From an uncultured Eubacteriales bacterium (GTDB taxonomy: Bacteria; Bacillota; Clostridia; Lachnospirales; Lachnospiraceae): DNA of 64,000 nt. This document shows positions 36,466-45,710 of this stretch, in pieces. Each line of letters opens with the position of its first letter. Position 1 is the first letter of the stretch. Below the pieces are notes generated by a model. That model ran no database searches, was not told the DNA's origin, and was given only the letters and a program-made list of their open reading frames with translations. A program made the position numbers and the translations under genes. The DNA is taken from NCBI GenBank assembly GCA_949292785.1, contig CASFBK010000003.1:1-64000 (forward strand), in the 5' to 3' direction.

Positions 36466-37461
36466 TTAACTGCTCGAGGAAGAACTTGCTGCCGCTGCAC
36501 TGGATGCTGCAATCGCCGCACACATAGCTGCCTGCTGTGCCGCAATCAACGAAATGGTTCCGCCAATAGCCGCGGAATTCATTACCAGATTGTCCTCCGA
36601 CTCCATATAATCGCTGACAACAAGCATTCCTGCATGCATTAATCTTTGTTTTTTTCCGCTTCCGAAAAGACCGTAACCTTTTTCCTTGGACAGATAGTCA
36701 TCCACTTCCATTACATCACGCATCACCACTTCCGGTTCCTCCGGTAATAACGCAAGAACTCCAAGGGTAGCCAGCTCATAGCCGGTTCCATATTTATAGC
36801 CATTTTCCTTTAGTTTCTGATACATTTCAATGGTCTTAGCGCATTTCTCCTTCGGTGTCCCATCTCCCAGAGCCAGAACATGACTTAAGGACTGAACTGC
36901 ATTCCCTGAGAAAAAGTCTGCCTTAAGCAGCTCATAACAATTCTCCGTTTCCTGTACCACCTGTTCCTCTGTAAGACCGGAAACAGCCAGCAGTGCGGCA
37001 AATACACTGTCCTCACTGGAGGTTAAGAAAGGGTGTTCCTTTTTCATCAGGTCATAAATCTTTCTGGTACGGGCTGCAATCTCGTCATATCTGCTTTCCT
37101 CTACCAGATTTGCAATAGCTATAGAGGCAACCGGAAGATACTGCGAAGAAAAAAAGTATTCCTTCAGAGCATCATAGACCCGAAGGGACTGCTCCAATTT
37201 TCTTTCCGAATTACTGTCCACGGCAAGCATGGAAATCATAGCAAGCTTACTGTTTCCCCGAAAGTTTGAAAAAACTCCGGTCTGTTTTTTCAAAATATCC
37301 TTGCAATACTTCATTCGTTCTGCATCTGCATTCTGCCGCTTATCGGTAAAAACAGCTGCGCAGACCGGATAAAGATAGCTGCTTTCCCAGCCAAAAGCGG
37401 ACTTAATGGTGTCCCTGTTATTAATAAAATTTTTGCATAGCTCATGTAAAGACGCTCTCAT
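36466..37461 (-). CDS. DUF4003-type protein
   Basis: The 331-aa soluble protein looks helical and is built of repeated two-helix units (for example AARTRKIYDLMKKEHPFLTS and VQETENCYELLKADFFSG), matching the DUF4003 family as I know it; function unknown. The C-terminus is a low-complexity Ala/Ser tail ending in six serines. The start MRASLHELC at 37461 follows AAGGAG. It lies between the copper genes and the second ABC cassette without clear operon membership. Confidence 0.72.
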   Translation of the reverse strand: MRASLHELCKNFINNRDTIKSAFGWESSYLYPVCAAVFTDKRQNADAERMKYCKDILKKQTGVFSNFRGNSKLAMISMLAVDSNSERKLEQSLRVYDALKEYFFSSQYLPVASIAIANLVEESRYDEIAARTRKIYDLMKKEHPFLTSSEDSVFAALLAVSGLTEEQVVQETENCYELLKADFFSGNAVQSLSHVLALGDGTPKEKCAKTIEMYQKLKENGYKYGTGYELATLGVLALLPEEPEVVMRDVMEVDDYLSKEKGYGLFGSGKKQRLMHAGMLVVSDYMESEDNLVMNSAAIGGTISLIAAQQAAMCAAIAASSAAAASSSSSS

Positions 37462-37560
37462 TGTGTTTGTCTCCTTCACTTATTCTTTCATTCGTATTTA
37501 CTTTCTCTCTTATTATAAAAAAAAGATTTTCAAAAGTCATAAACAAACTTTAAAGAAAGT

Positions 37561-38457
37561 TTAAAGAATGACCTCCGGAAAGAAAATACGAATACGAATT
37601 ATATCTTCACTATAATATGCTGCGATGGTTCCCCCTATTTCTTCCGTCAGCATTTTCGCAATGGAAAGTCCAAGCCCGGTGGATTTTCTGGCATTATTCA
37701 CCGTATAAAAACGGTCAAATAATTTTCCCACTTCAACGTCAGTCAGACCGGCAGCATGATTGGAAAACACAATCTCTCCCTCTTCGGACAGTGTAATCCT
37801 TAAATCTCCATCGCTATATTTAACAGCATTACTGATGATATTGCCAAAAATACGAACCAGCGCTTCCCGGTTAAGACGGCGCACTACCTTCTTTTCCGGA
37901 ATGGATATATCCGGCATAATTTCATGTTGCTTTAAAACGGCATAATAGGAGGAAATACTTTCCTCCAAAACACCATTAATAACGATATCTTCTAATTCTA
38001 GTTTCTCCGCCTCAGATGCTGCGACCGTATACCGAAAAAGTTCTTCCGTCAACTGCCGCAACGCCACAGTACGGTTCTCGATGATATCAAGATAATTTTT
38101 TACTGTTTCAGAGGCTTCCTCGCCCTTTAGCAGCTCTAAATAACCATAAATCGCAGTGAGAGGCGTTCTTAAATCATGGGAAATGTTGGTGATTGCTTCC
38201 TTCAGTTCTAAGTCTCCCTGCTGGTAGCGCTGGCGTCTGCCATAAAGTTCTTTCAGTTGTACGTTTATACCGTCAGCCAGTTCACACATATCATGGTCAT
38301 GGCTGGATATGCTGATTAGCGTGTTGGTATCGTTTTTTATTTTTTCCCAGAATGCCTTTCTGATTTCTCTGGCAGATTTTTTCATAAGATAAATTTTGAT
38401 AACCAATGCAGCTATTATCATAAAAGCAACGGCTAAAACGCATATCCAGATTTCCAT
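37561..38457 (-). CDS. Sensor histidine kinase of the second ABC cassette
   Basis: The 298-aa kinase has a single N-terminal membrane helix (about 3-24) and no extracellular domain, then HisKA (NISHDLRTPLTAIYGY) and HATPase (NIISNAVKYSDG, STGLGLSIAKM). It is encoded last in the regulator-ATPase-permease-kinase gene set, 13 nt after the permease. Confidence 0.9.
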   Translation of the reverse strand: MEIWICVLAVAFMIIAALVIKIYLMKKSAREIRKAFWEKIKNDTNTLISISSHDHDMCELADGINVQLKELYGRRQRYQQGDLELKEAITNISHDLRTPLTAIYGYLELLKGEEASETVKNYLDIIENRTVALRQLTEELFRYTVAASEAEKLELEDIVINGVLEESISSYYAVLKQHEIMPDISIPEKKVVRRLNREALVRIFGNIISNAVKYSDGDLRITLSEEGEIVFSNHAAGLTDVEVGKLFDRFYTVNNARKSTGLGLSIAKMLTEEIGGTIAAYYSEDIIRIRIFFPEVIL

Positions 38458-38469
38458 CTAAAAGCTCCT

Positions 38470-39261
38470 TTACTTAATATCTTTTCTTCGAAAGAAAAAT
38501 ATTCCCAGTCCGGTTGTAATGACTGCTATCCCCGCAGAATAAAGACACATTTCTCCAACATTCTCCGTTTTCCCGGAGGCATATTGAGTTGCCTGGCCTG
38601 CTGGCAAAAAATTATATAAAAATTCATACCGTTCACGCTTTGCTCCTTCTAAATAATTCGGATTCAACGTATCGTCATAATAGTATTGGGGCTGTTCCAG
38701 CATTCGCTCAACCTCTGTCACCATACCTATCATCAAAAACATTCCTACAATGCAGATAACAGGAGCCACTGCTTTATTTTGAATTAACATGCTTATCATT
38801 GTAAATACAGCGCAAAGGGCAGTTACCATAACTACACTTCCTGACAGGAGCAGAATCATTTTTTTCAAATCAAAATCCTTAATCCCAATTAACGGAATCC
38901 CCAGTATTATGTTCGATAAAATGTATGACAAACATAAAAGTAGTGTTGCCAAAATATTATTAATCAAATTTGAAAAGTAAATATCTGTTCTTTTATGACC
39001 TACCATTATTTTATTGCGCATGGTTCCATCACTATATTCCACTCCCAAAAACAAGGAGCAGAAAATTGCACTGACAACGCCTATTAAAAATGCATACCCC
39101 CAGAAAGTTCCGCCTAATGTTACAGGGACTCCATATACCCTCATCTGTTCATACTGCTTTAGAACCAGCGCACTGCCTGCTAAAAACATAAATGCCAAAC
39201 CAATCCGAAAAATTATATTTTTCCAAAGGCGGACGAAATTTGCATGTAATAAGTTACTCAT
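38470..39261 (-). CDS. ABC-2 type transporter permease
   Basis: The 263-aa protein has six predicted membrane helices (first at about 18-34). Start MSNLLHANF at 39261 follows GGGAGGTGGAAGTT and overlaps the ATPase gene by 8 nt. It resembles permeases of bacitracin- or lantibiotic-type self-protection exporters in size and arrangement; substrate unknown. Confidence 0.85.
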   Translation of the reverse strand: MSNLLHANFVRLWKNIIFRIGLAFMFLAGSALVLKQYEQMRVYGVPVTLGGTFWGYAFLIGVVSAIFCSLFLGVEYSDGTMRNKIMVGHKRTDIYFSNLINNILATLLLCLSYILSNIILGIPLIGIKDFDLKKMILLLSGSVVMVTALCAVFTMISMLIQNKAVAPVICIVGMFLMIGMVTEVERMLEQPQYYYDDTLNPNYLEGAKRERYEFLYNFLPAGQATQYASGKTENVGEMCLYSAGIAVITTGLGIFFFRRKDIK

Positions 39262-40168
39262 AACTTCCACCTCCCACTAAATTGATATAATAGCTTTCTA
39301 AGGATTCGTTATGCTCATGCATGGATACTACATTGCAGTTATCTCTGGCTAATGCTAATGTCAGTTCTGAAACAGGAATTTCCCCATAAACATTCACCTG
39401 ACTCTCCGAAATTACATCATATTCCAGACCTATGCGGTCTAATTCGCGCGCCAGAACCGCTGTATCTGTTACGGTTAACTGGGTGCATTTTCTGCATACG
39501 GCTTCTAATTCCTTTGCCGTGATTTCCTTTACCATAGACCCTTTATCTATAAAGCCGTAATGAGTGGCGAGCCTGGAAAGCTCGTCTAAAATATGGCTGG
39601 AAATCAATACGGTAATCTGCCGCTCACGATTTAATTTCAATATCAGTTCTCTGATTTCAATTATACCCTGCGGGTCAAGTCCGTTGATTGGTTCGTCTAA
39701 AACAAGAAAATCCGGACTGCCTGCAAGGGCTATAGCGATTCCCAGTCTCTGGCGCATTCCCAGAGAAAAGTTTCTTGCTTTCTTTTTTCCGGTACCTTCC
39801 AGCCCAACTAATTTCAGCAATTCCTGTATTCCGTCAAAAGAGGGAAGCCCAAGGATACGGTATTGCTCTTTTAGATTATCCTCTGCTGTCATATCAAGAT
39901 AAATGGAAGGAGTTTCCACAACGGCGCCAAGCCTCCGTCGCACCTTTAAAATCTCCTTTTCGGTATTTTTTATACGATATAAGGTATAGCTTCCCGCAGT
40001 CGGTTTCTGCAGTCCGCAAAGCAACCGGATTAAAGTGGTTTTTCCTGCTCCATTTTTCCCCACCAGTCCATATATCGCACCTTTGGGAACATGCATGGTG
40101 AGGTTGTTTAATGCTTTGAACTTCTTATAGTCTTTTCTCACATTATTTGTTGTTAAAACATATTCCAT
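39254..40168 (-). CDS. ABC transporter ATP-binding protein (BcrA-like)
   Basis: The 304-aa ATPase has Walker A LVGKNGAGKTT (about 36-46), signature FSLGMRQRLGIA, Walker B FLVLDEPINGLDP and H-loop ISSHIL, followed by a C-terminal extension typical of BcrA-like exporters. It pairs with the ABC-2 permease. The gap upstream (40169-40311) holds the repeats at 40269-40298 and a small ATACCC/GGGTAT hairpin at 40221-40235. Confidence 0.92.
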   Translation of the reverse strand: MEYVLTTNNVRKDYKKFKALNNLTMHVPKGAIYGLVGKNGAGKTTLIRLLCGLQKPTAGSYTLYRIKNTEKEILKVRRRLGAVVETPSIYLDMTAEDNLKEQYRILGLPSFDGIQELLKLVGLEGTGKKKARNFSLGMRQRLGIAIALAGSPDFLVLDEPINGLDPQGIIEIRELILKLNRERQITVLISSHILDELSRLATHYGFIDKGSMVKEITAKELEAVCRKCTQLTVTDTAVLARELDRIGLEYDVISESQVNVYGEIPVSELTLALARDNCNVVSMHEHNESLESYYINLVGGGSYE

Positions 40169-40268
40169 CCTTTCTGTTCTCCTTTCTTCTATGTCGGCGT
40201 GCTTTTAACGCCATACAGGTATACCCGAAGGGTATTTTCCTTTGATACTGTTATCCTAAATCATAACA

Positions 40269-40298
40269 GTTAAGAAAGCTGTTAAGAAAAGAGTTAAG
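40269..40298 (-). promoter_or_regulatory. Three CTTAAC direct repeats, putative response-regulator binding sites
   Basis: On the minus strand CTTAAC occurs three times with exact 12-bp spacing (plus-strand GTTAAG at 40269, 40281 and 40293), between the regulator gene and the ABC genes. Direct repeats about one helical turn apart are typical for OmpR-family regulators, so the protein encoded at 40312 may activate the ABC genes here. Confidence 0.55.
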
Positions 40299-40311
40299 AA
40301 ATTGTAAAGAT

Positions 40312-40995
40312 TTATTCACCGGAAGTCTTTGGTTCCTCTGCCATTTTAAAACCGATTCCCCATACTGCCTCTATATAATCCTTGCCGGAGACATTCCGCA
40401 GTTTTTTCCTAAGATTACTGATATGTACCCTTAAGGAGCTTTCCATGCAGTCCGGTGTATCTTCGCTGATACGGTCGAGAAGAATTGTTTTCGTAATTAC
40501 CTGGGTAGGGTTCTCCATTAAAAGTTTTAAAATGGCAAATTCTGTTTTGGTTAATTTTACCTCTGTACCTGCTATGCGAAGTGCATGAATATCCGTATTC
40601 ATTATGATGTCGTCATATTCCAGTACGGTGTTTGCGCTCGTTCCGGAAGCTTTTCTAAGCTGTACCGTAATTCTTGCCAATAATTCATCTATATCAAAGG
40701 GCTTTGTGATATAGTCTGCCGCACCCTTTAAAAGCAGAGAAACTTTGTCTTTTACGTCAACCTTTGCGCTCACGACAATGACAGGAATTCCATTTATTTT
40801 AGGTAATACTTCTTCTCCGTTCAAGCCCGGCAACATTAAATCAAGCAGTATTAAATCCGGTTTCCCCGACGCTAGAACAAGCAACGCTTCGGTTCCTGAG
40901 TAAGCATGAGATACCCGGTAGCCTTCCTTTGAAAGTACCGTTTCCAGCATATTGTTTATATGAATATCATCATCAACGATTAAAATGTGTTTCAT
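40312..40995 (-). CDS. OmpR-family response regulator of the second ABC cassette
   Basis: The 227-aa protein has a receiver (LILLDLMLPG; ITKPFDIDEL) and a winged helix ending YIEAVWGIGFKM. A GCGAGG ribosome binding site precedes the ATG. Its stop is 14 nt from the CTTAAC repeats that precede the transporter genes. Confidence 0.92.
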   Translation of the reverse strand: MKHILIVDDDIHINNMLETVLSKEGYRVSHAYSGTEALLVLASGKPDLILLDLMLPGLNGEEVLPKINGIPVIVVSAKVDVKDKVSLLLKGAADYITKPFDIDELLARITVQLRKASGTSANTVLEYDDIIMNTDIHALRIAGTEVKLTKTEFAILKLLMENPTQVITKTILLDRISEDTPDCMESSLRVHISNLRKKLRNVSGKDYIEAVWGIGFKMAEEPKTSGE

Positions 40996-41064
40996 TTTTC
41001 TGTGCCTCGCTTAAAACCATTTCTTATAGTCCCTTTCCCAGGTTGCTCAGAATGATATGTATTC

Positions 41065-43056
41065 CTACTTTAACTGTTTCGGCATCGCTTCATGAAAAAT
41101 ATCTTTCCATGCCCGTCGAAGCTGCTTCCCTTCTACAATATAAGGCTGTACGCCAACATATTTCGGTATGCCGTCACTGACCAATGATTTCGCCACAACC
41201 AATGCTGCTGTTTTCCCCTGCTCATACGGACGCTGTGTACTTATCCCCCGCACGATTCCTTCTTCCATGCAATATGCTATATCTTTATCAAGGTCTGTTG
41301 TAAACACCGCCACATCACTTCTGCCTAACTCCTTCAATGCCTTAATTGCCAGCAGCGCCGGCCGGTCCCAGCTAATATAGAGGGTTTCAATCTCCGGATG
41401 CATTTCCATCACTTCTTTACAGACCTGGTACGTATTTTCAATCTGAACAAAATTCCTTACAGTCGCAATCTCAATATTCTTATAATTATCCTGAATAATT
41501 TTCTCTGCCGCCCCATCCCGGGAACGGGTTGCCGAAAAGGCTGCCCCATGATTGATAAAGCCAGCCTTCACCATTTTTCTTTTCTTGAAATACTCTCCCA
41601 TCAGACGACCTGCATTGGTTCCATTCTCCCACTCATTAACGGATACGCAGGATACATAGTTATTCTTATTCAGCTTCTCCGGAACATTGCTCAAAAACAC
41701 CAGCTTGGATACCGCCGACAATTCCTGAAACTTCTCAGCTGTCACCTTATCATCTGCCGGAATTGCAATGACTGCATCCGGTCTTTGCAAACGCAGACCT
41801 TCCAGTTGTGCATTCTGAAGTTCCGGGTCAAAATGTGCGTCCATGACCGATACAACATCAATTCCATATCGTTCTAATTCATCCCGTATTCCTTTTTCAT
41901 GAAGTTCTGCCCATGCCGTTCCCGTATAATGAAAAGATATCGCTACTCGAAAATGACCGTTCCGCAGTTGTTTCTTTTCTTCATTGCTTAAAACAATACA
42001 ATCCGGCGTCGCTGCCCGTTCTCCGTACGGACCGCTGTCAAGCATCTTAGTGGACTTTCGCACAATTATTTCAATATCCGCATAACAATCTTCCGTAATA
42101 ACTTTTCCTGTATTAATTTTATCAAACAGAATGGCTGTTGCCCTCTGGCACAACCCCTTCACATCCCGCTTCAGAATCGTAAGGGGAGGATAGGTCAATT
42201 CACTCCAACTGTCATCTCCAAAGCCGATAATCGACAGTTCCTCCGGACATTCTATGCCCAAATCCTGCACCGTTTTCATCAAATATAAAGTCAAACGATT
42301 ACCGCTTGCAATAACAGCTGTAGGCATAATCCGATTTAACGCCCGTTGAATGGCGATACGGCTCTTGTCCTCGTTTCTTAAATTGATGTCTTCAATATTC
42401 GCATCATTGATATTAATATTATACTGCTGCAATGCCTCTAAAAATCCTCGTGTACGTTCCTCGCGGGTTGTACTCAATGATTGTTCCCGCAACAGCAAAA
42501 TATTCCGATGCCCGCTCTTCAACAAATAGGTCGTTCCGGCATACATGCCTTCTCTGTCCCTGAACTCCACCGTATCAATTCCCTCGCCCAGCAAATTCCT
42601 TTCCATACATACAAATGGCACACCCGACTGAATCAACATCTTATAGTCTGCCGCCGTCTCACTAATTGGCACTTGGAGAATACCCGCCAGTTTCTTCTCC
42701 GAAATCAACCCTTCCAGCAGTTGTTTTTCTTCTTCCTTATCATTTCCAGTTACCGCCACATAGAATCGGTATCCCTGTTCCGTAATCAACTGTCTTAAAC
42801 ACTCTACCATATCCCTGTAAATGGTACTGCTGATATTCGGAAAAACTGCAACAATCACAGATGATTTTCCCACTTTCAGCTTCCGTTCTCTATCTATAAT
42901 TTTTTCCAAATAGCCAGTTTCCCGAATAATGGTCTCAATCCGTTCCACCAGTTCCGGGCTTACATAGCGGGTTCTGTTAATCACATGTGAGACAGTTGCG
43001 ATTGACACACCTGCCATATCTGCAATCTGCTTAATTGTAACCTTCCCCTTTGCCAT
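41065..43056 (-). CDS. LacI-family regulator with two tandem sugar-binding sensor domains
   Basis: The 663-aa protein is twice the usual LacI length (about 330-350). An N-terminal helix-turn-helix (VTIKQIADMAGVSIATVSHV) and hinge are followed by a LacI-type effector domain (about 65-335) and then a second periplasmic-binding domain (about 360-655, FRVAISFHYTGTAWAELHEKGI) that looks more like the ribose-type binding proteins used by ABC importers. It is the last gene of the fructoside operon, with its own promoter, and probably controls the operon through TTTACGTAAA sites near 49373-49570. Confidence 0.88.
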   Translation of the reverse strand: MAKGKVTIKQIADMAGVSIATVSHVINRTRYVSPELVERIETIIRETGYLEKIIDRERKLKVGKSSVIVAVFPNISSTIYRDMVECLRQLITEQGYRFYVAVTGNDKEEEKQLLEGLISEKKLAGILQVPISETAADYKMLIQSGVPFVCMERNLLGEGIDTVEFRDREGMYAGTTYLLKSGHRNILLLREQSLSTTREERTRGFLEALQQYNININDANIEDINLRNEDKSRIAIQRALNRIMPTAVIASGNRLTLYLMKTVQDLGIECPEELSIIGFGDDSWSELTYPPLTILKRDVKGLCQRATAILFDKINTGKVITEDCYADIEIIVRKSTKMLDSGPYGERAATPDCIVLSNEEKKQLRNGHFRVAISFHYTGTAWAELHEKGIRDELERYGIDVVSVMDAHFDPELQNAQLEGLRLQRPDAVIAIPADDKVTAEKFQELSAVSKLVFLSNVPEKLNKNNYVSCVSVNEWENGTNAGRLMGEYFKKRKMVKAGFINHGAAFSATRSRDGAAEKIIQDNYKNIEIATVRNFVQIENTYQVCKEVMEMHPEIETLYISWDRPALLAIKALKELGRSDVAVFTTDLDKDIAYCMEEGIVRGISTQRPYEQGKTAALVVAKSLVSDGIPKYVGVQPYIVEGKQLRRAWKDIFHEAMPKQLK

Positions 43057-43103
43057 TCCTCATCCTTCTTCCAAATTCTTCCTGATTGGTTCTAATTTCT
43101 TTC

Positions 43104-43132
43104 ATACTACCAAGTCCAAACATTTCTGTCAA
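43104..43132 (-). promoter_or_regulatory. Internal promoter of the LacI-type regulator gene
   Basis: TTGACA (43132-43127), 17-nt spacer, TAGTAT (43109-43104), in the 126-nt gap after the fructokinase gene. It would allow regulator synthesis when the operon is repressed. Confidence 0.7.
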
Positions 43133-43182
43133 CAACCGCAATTTTTTCCGGAATTTAAAAAGGCTGCTCTGTCAAAAAATAA

Positions 43183-44160
43183 TTATAGTACCTGTTCCAT
43201 CATCTTTAATCGTTTCTCCACTGCTGTCTGTTCCGGTATGCTAGGTATGCCACCACGCTTCTCCACGCATAAACTGGCAGTTGCATTTCCGTATAACGCA
43301 CAGTCCTGCAGTTGCTCCAACGTCAAGTCTTCCGGCTTTTCTTCAAAAGAAAGATATTTTGAAACAAACCCTCCCCAGAAAGCGTCTCCTGCTCCAGTTG
43401 TATCTGTCACACTACTTGAGAAACCAGGAACCACAGCTATGCCCTTCTTACTTCCAACCAAAGCTCCTTCCTTCCCCAAAGTTACGGCAACTATCTTGAT
43501 TCCCTTGTTCAACAAATATTCTGCCGCTTCCCTTGGTTCTTGAAATGGAGTCAGAAGACCTGTCTCTTCGTCCGAAATCTTCATTATGTCTACATATTGT
43601 ATCATAGTTCTCATGCGCTCTGTGGCTTCCTCTTCGCTTTTCCAAAGAGGTGCCCGGTAATTCGGATCATAAGAAATCACTGCGCCTGCCGCTTTTGCTG
43701 CATGTACAGCCTGAAACGTGGTTGTGCGGGCCGGTTCATCTGTCAAAGACAGCGAACCTATATGAAGTATTTTTGTGTTTTGCAGTATGTTTTCCGGTAT
43801 TTCCCGGTAACAGATTCTGGTATCTGCTCCCGGCTTTCTCGCAAAAGAAAAGGTGCGTTCTCCCTGTTTTGAAAGTCCTACGAACGCCAGTGTTGTAAAT
43901 ACATCCTCTGACAGAATCAACCCGCTGACATCTATACCGATTTTCTGTGCAGTATCTCTTAAGAAAATACCATGCATATCATTTCCCACCTTTCCGATAA
44001 AGGCCGTCTGATATCCATTTTTTGTCACTGCAGTCAACATATTCACCGGTGCACCGCCGGGATTCTGTTCAAACAACCGCATGCCACCCTCTGAGATTCC
44101 CGCAGGAGTAAAGTCAATCAGCAATTCTCCAAATGCCACAACATCATATTTTCTTTCCAT
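43183..44160 (-). CDS. PfkB-family fructokinase
   Basis: The 325-aa sugar kinase has the N-terminal VVAFGELLIDF and GGAPVN motifs and the C-terminal signature DTTGAGDAFWGGF with the catalytic Asp. It phosphorylates fructose (or a close ketose) after hydrolysis by the neighbouring glycosidase. The start at 44160 follows AAGGTG; an in-frame GTG 9 nt upstream is an alternative. Confidence 0.88.
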   Translation of the reverse strand: MERKYDVVAFGELLIDFTPAGISEGGMRLFEQNPGGAPVNMLTAVTKNGYQTAFIGKVGNDMHGIFLRDTAQKIGIDVSGLILSEDVFTTLAFVGLSKQGERTFSFARKPGADTRICYREIPENILQNTKILHIGSLSLTDEPARTTTFQAVHAAKAAGAVISYDPNYRAPLWKSEEEATERMRTMIQYVDIMKISDEETGLLTPFQEPREAAEYLLNKGIKIVAVTLGKEGALVGSKKGIAVVPGFSSSVTDTTGAGDAFWGGFVSKYLSFEEKPEDLTLEQLQDCALYGNATASLCVEKRGGIPSIPEQTAVEKRLKMMEQVL

Positions 44161-44172
44161 AGGCGTCACCTT

Positions 44173-45648
44173 CTATTTCATAATTTCTATATCGTAGAAT
44201 TCCACTCTGGCATCCTGAGCCATCAATCCACATTCATACTGAGTTTCTGCATAAATGCGATAGGTAAACGCTACCTGTTCACCGATGAAAGCCTCTATGA
44301 TATCATGGTCTACGATAATTTTAATATCAATCGGAGTTCCATCTGTGATTTGGAATGTTTTCTCGCACACCCGAACGCCATCCGGTCCTGGTTCAGTCGC
44401 CTTTGGCACCGCCTGACAGGACGCTTCCCAAAATGGATCTACTCCCATTGGCAGATTCAAAAAAGATACTCGCTGCATTGCCACATCGAATTCCAGAAAC
44501 AGACAGCCGCTTGCTTCTTTATCTGATTTCAGCAATACGCCGAAGTGGTCATAGCTTTCTCTGGGCAATGCTTTTAATTTCAATATAAATTCTTTCTCTG
44601 TATGCTGTAAAAATCCATATGTACAGGCGCTGACCGAATCCATTTCAAGAGTGTTTTTTCCATATTGCTTTGTCTGCCCCATAACCGGCTCGTAACTCCA
44701 GTCTACGGAGGTTTGGAATAAATCCTCATATTCCCCTGGCAGCTTCACATTCAATTCACCATTCTCATCTGTTACTACTTCATGAGGAATACAGAATGCA
44801 CCGCCCCAATACCATTCTCCGGTATCACAGGCGTCTGCCCGGTCATGCGCCCAGGCGAAGTAGAACCGACGTCCTGTATCATCCTGCATGGACTTAGCGG
44901 CATAGAATCTCCTGCCACCAATACCATCTTTCTTCGGTTTCTTCCAAGGTCCAAATGGTGACTTTGATACACGGTAAATGGTATTGACAAACTCTGAAAA
45001 TCTGGAATAAGACAAGTACCAGGTATCTCCTATCTTATACATTTCCGGGCATTCCGGACAGTTCGTATGTCCCGGCGAATACAGCGGTCCGTAATATTCC
45101 CAATCAACCAGATTTTCGGAACGATATAATACGATACACCCTCTTCTGGTAACAGGCATATCCAGTCTTCTTGCAGAAATCAGAATCCAGTAACAGTCAT
45201 CCTCGTCATTATAAAATACATACGGATCTCTCCAATCTAATTTCTCATACAGCTCAATCTTGGGTATAATGACCGGATTTGCCAAATCCTTTGTCCATGT
45301 AATTCCGTCTTCACTGGTAGCATGGCAAATGGTCTGCTGATATTCACACTGTAGAGAATATCCGGTATAAAATGCATGATACTTACCTTCTCCATAAATC
45401 ACAGAACCTGTCCAGACACCGGATGCATCTGGTTCTGTCCCCTCCCCTGGATAAATTGCCGTAGGAAGTTCCTCCCAATGCACCAAATCCTCGGATACAC
45501 AGTGACTCCAGGTTGTCCGAAGCCTTGCCGGATATACCGTAGTTCCGGGCGGCGGCGTTAATGAAAATATATGATACTTACCCTCGTGATAAAACGGAAT
45601 GGCATCCCCCGTTGAATCAGCAAAAGACATCTTACGAAAAATATTCAT
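44173..45648 (-). CDS. GH32-like (clan GH-J) beta-fructosidase, cytoplasmic
   Basis: The 491-aa protein has a five-bladed-propeller-type N-terminal half and a beta-sandwich C-terminal half (about 330-490). WRDPYVF (the RDP motif) and ECPEMY (the EC motif with the acid/base Glu) are clear. The nucleophile motif, WMNDPNG in classical GH32 enzymes, is replaced by STGDAIPFYHEGKYHIF, so the Asp is present in an unusual context. No signal peptide: it acts on an imported sugar. With the importer and fructokinase it should release fructose from a fructoside; the true substrate is unknown. Confidence 0.78.
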   Translation of the reverse strand: MNIFRKMSFADSTGDAIPFYHEGKYHIFSLTPPPGTTVYPARLRTTWSHCVSEDLVHWEELPTAIYPGEGTEPDASGVWTGSVIYGEGKYHAFYTGYSLQCEYQQTICHATSEDGITWTKDLANPVIIPKIELYEKLDWRDPYVFYNDEDDCYWILISARRLDMPVTRRGCIVLYRSENLVDWEYYGPLYSPGHTNCPECPEMYKIGDTWYLSYSRFSEFVNTIYRVSKSPFGPWKKPKKDGIGGRRFYAAKSMQDDTGRRFYFAWAHDRADACDTGEWYWGGAFCIPHEVVTDENGELNVKLPGEYEDLFQTSVDWSYEPVMGQTKQYGKNTLEMDSVSACTYGFLQHTEKEFILKLKALPRESYDHFGVLLKSDKEASGCLFLEFDVAMQRVSFLNLPMGVDPFWEASCQAVPKATEPGPDGVRVCEKTFQITDGTPIDIKIIVDHDIIEAFIGEQVAFTYRIYAETQYECGLMAQDARVEFYDIEIMK

Positions 45649-45710
45649 TTCCTTATCCCTGCAGCATTCTGTTAAATGCTTTCCTTTCCTTTGATTTATT
45701 CGCTATCCTA

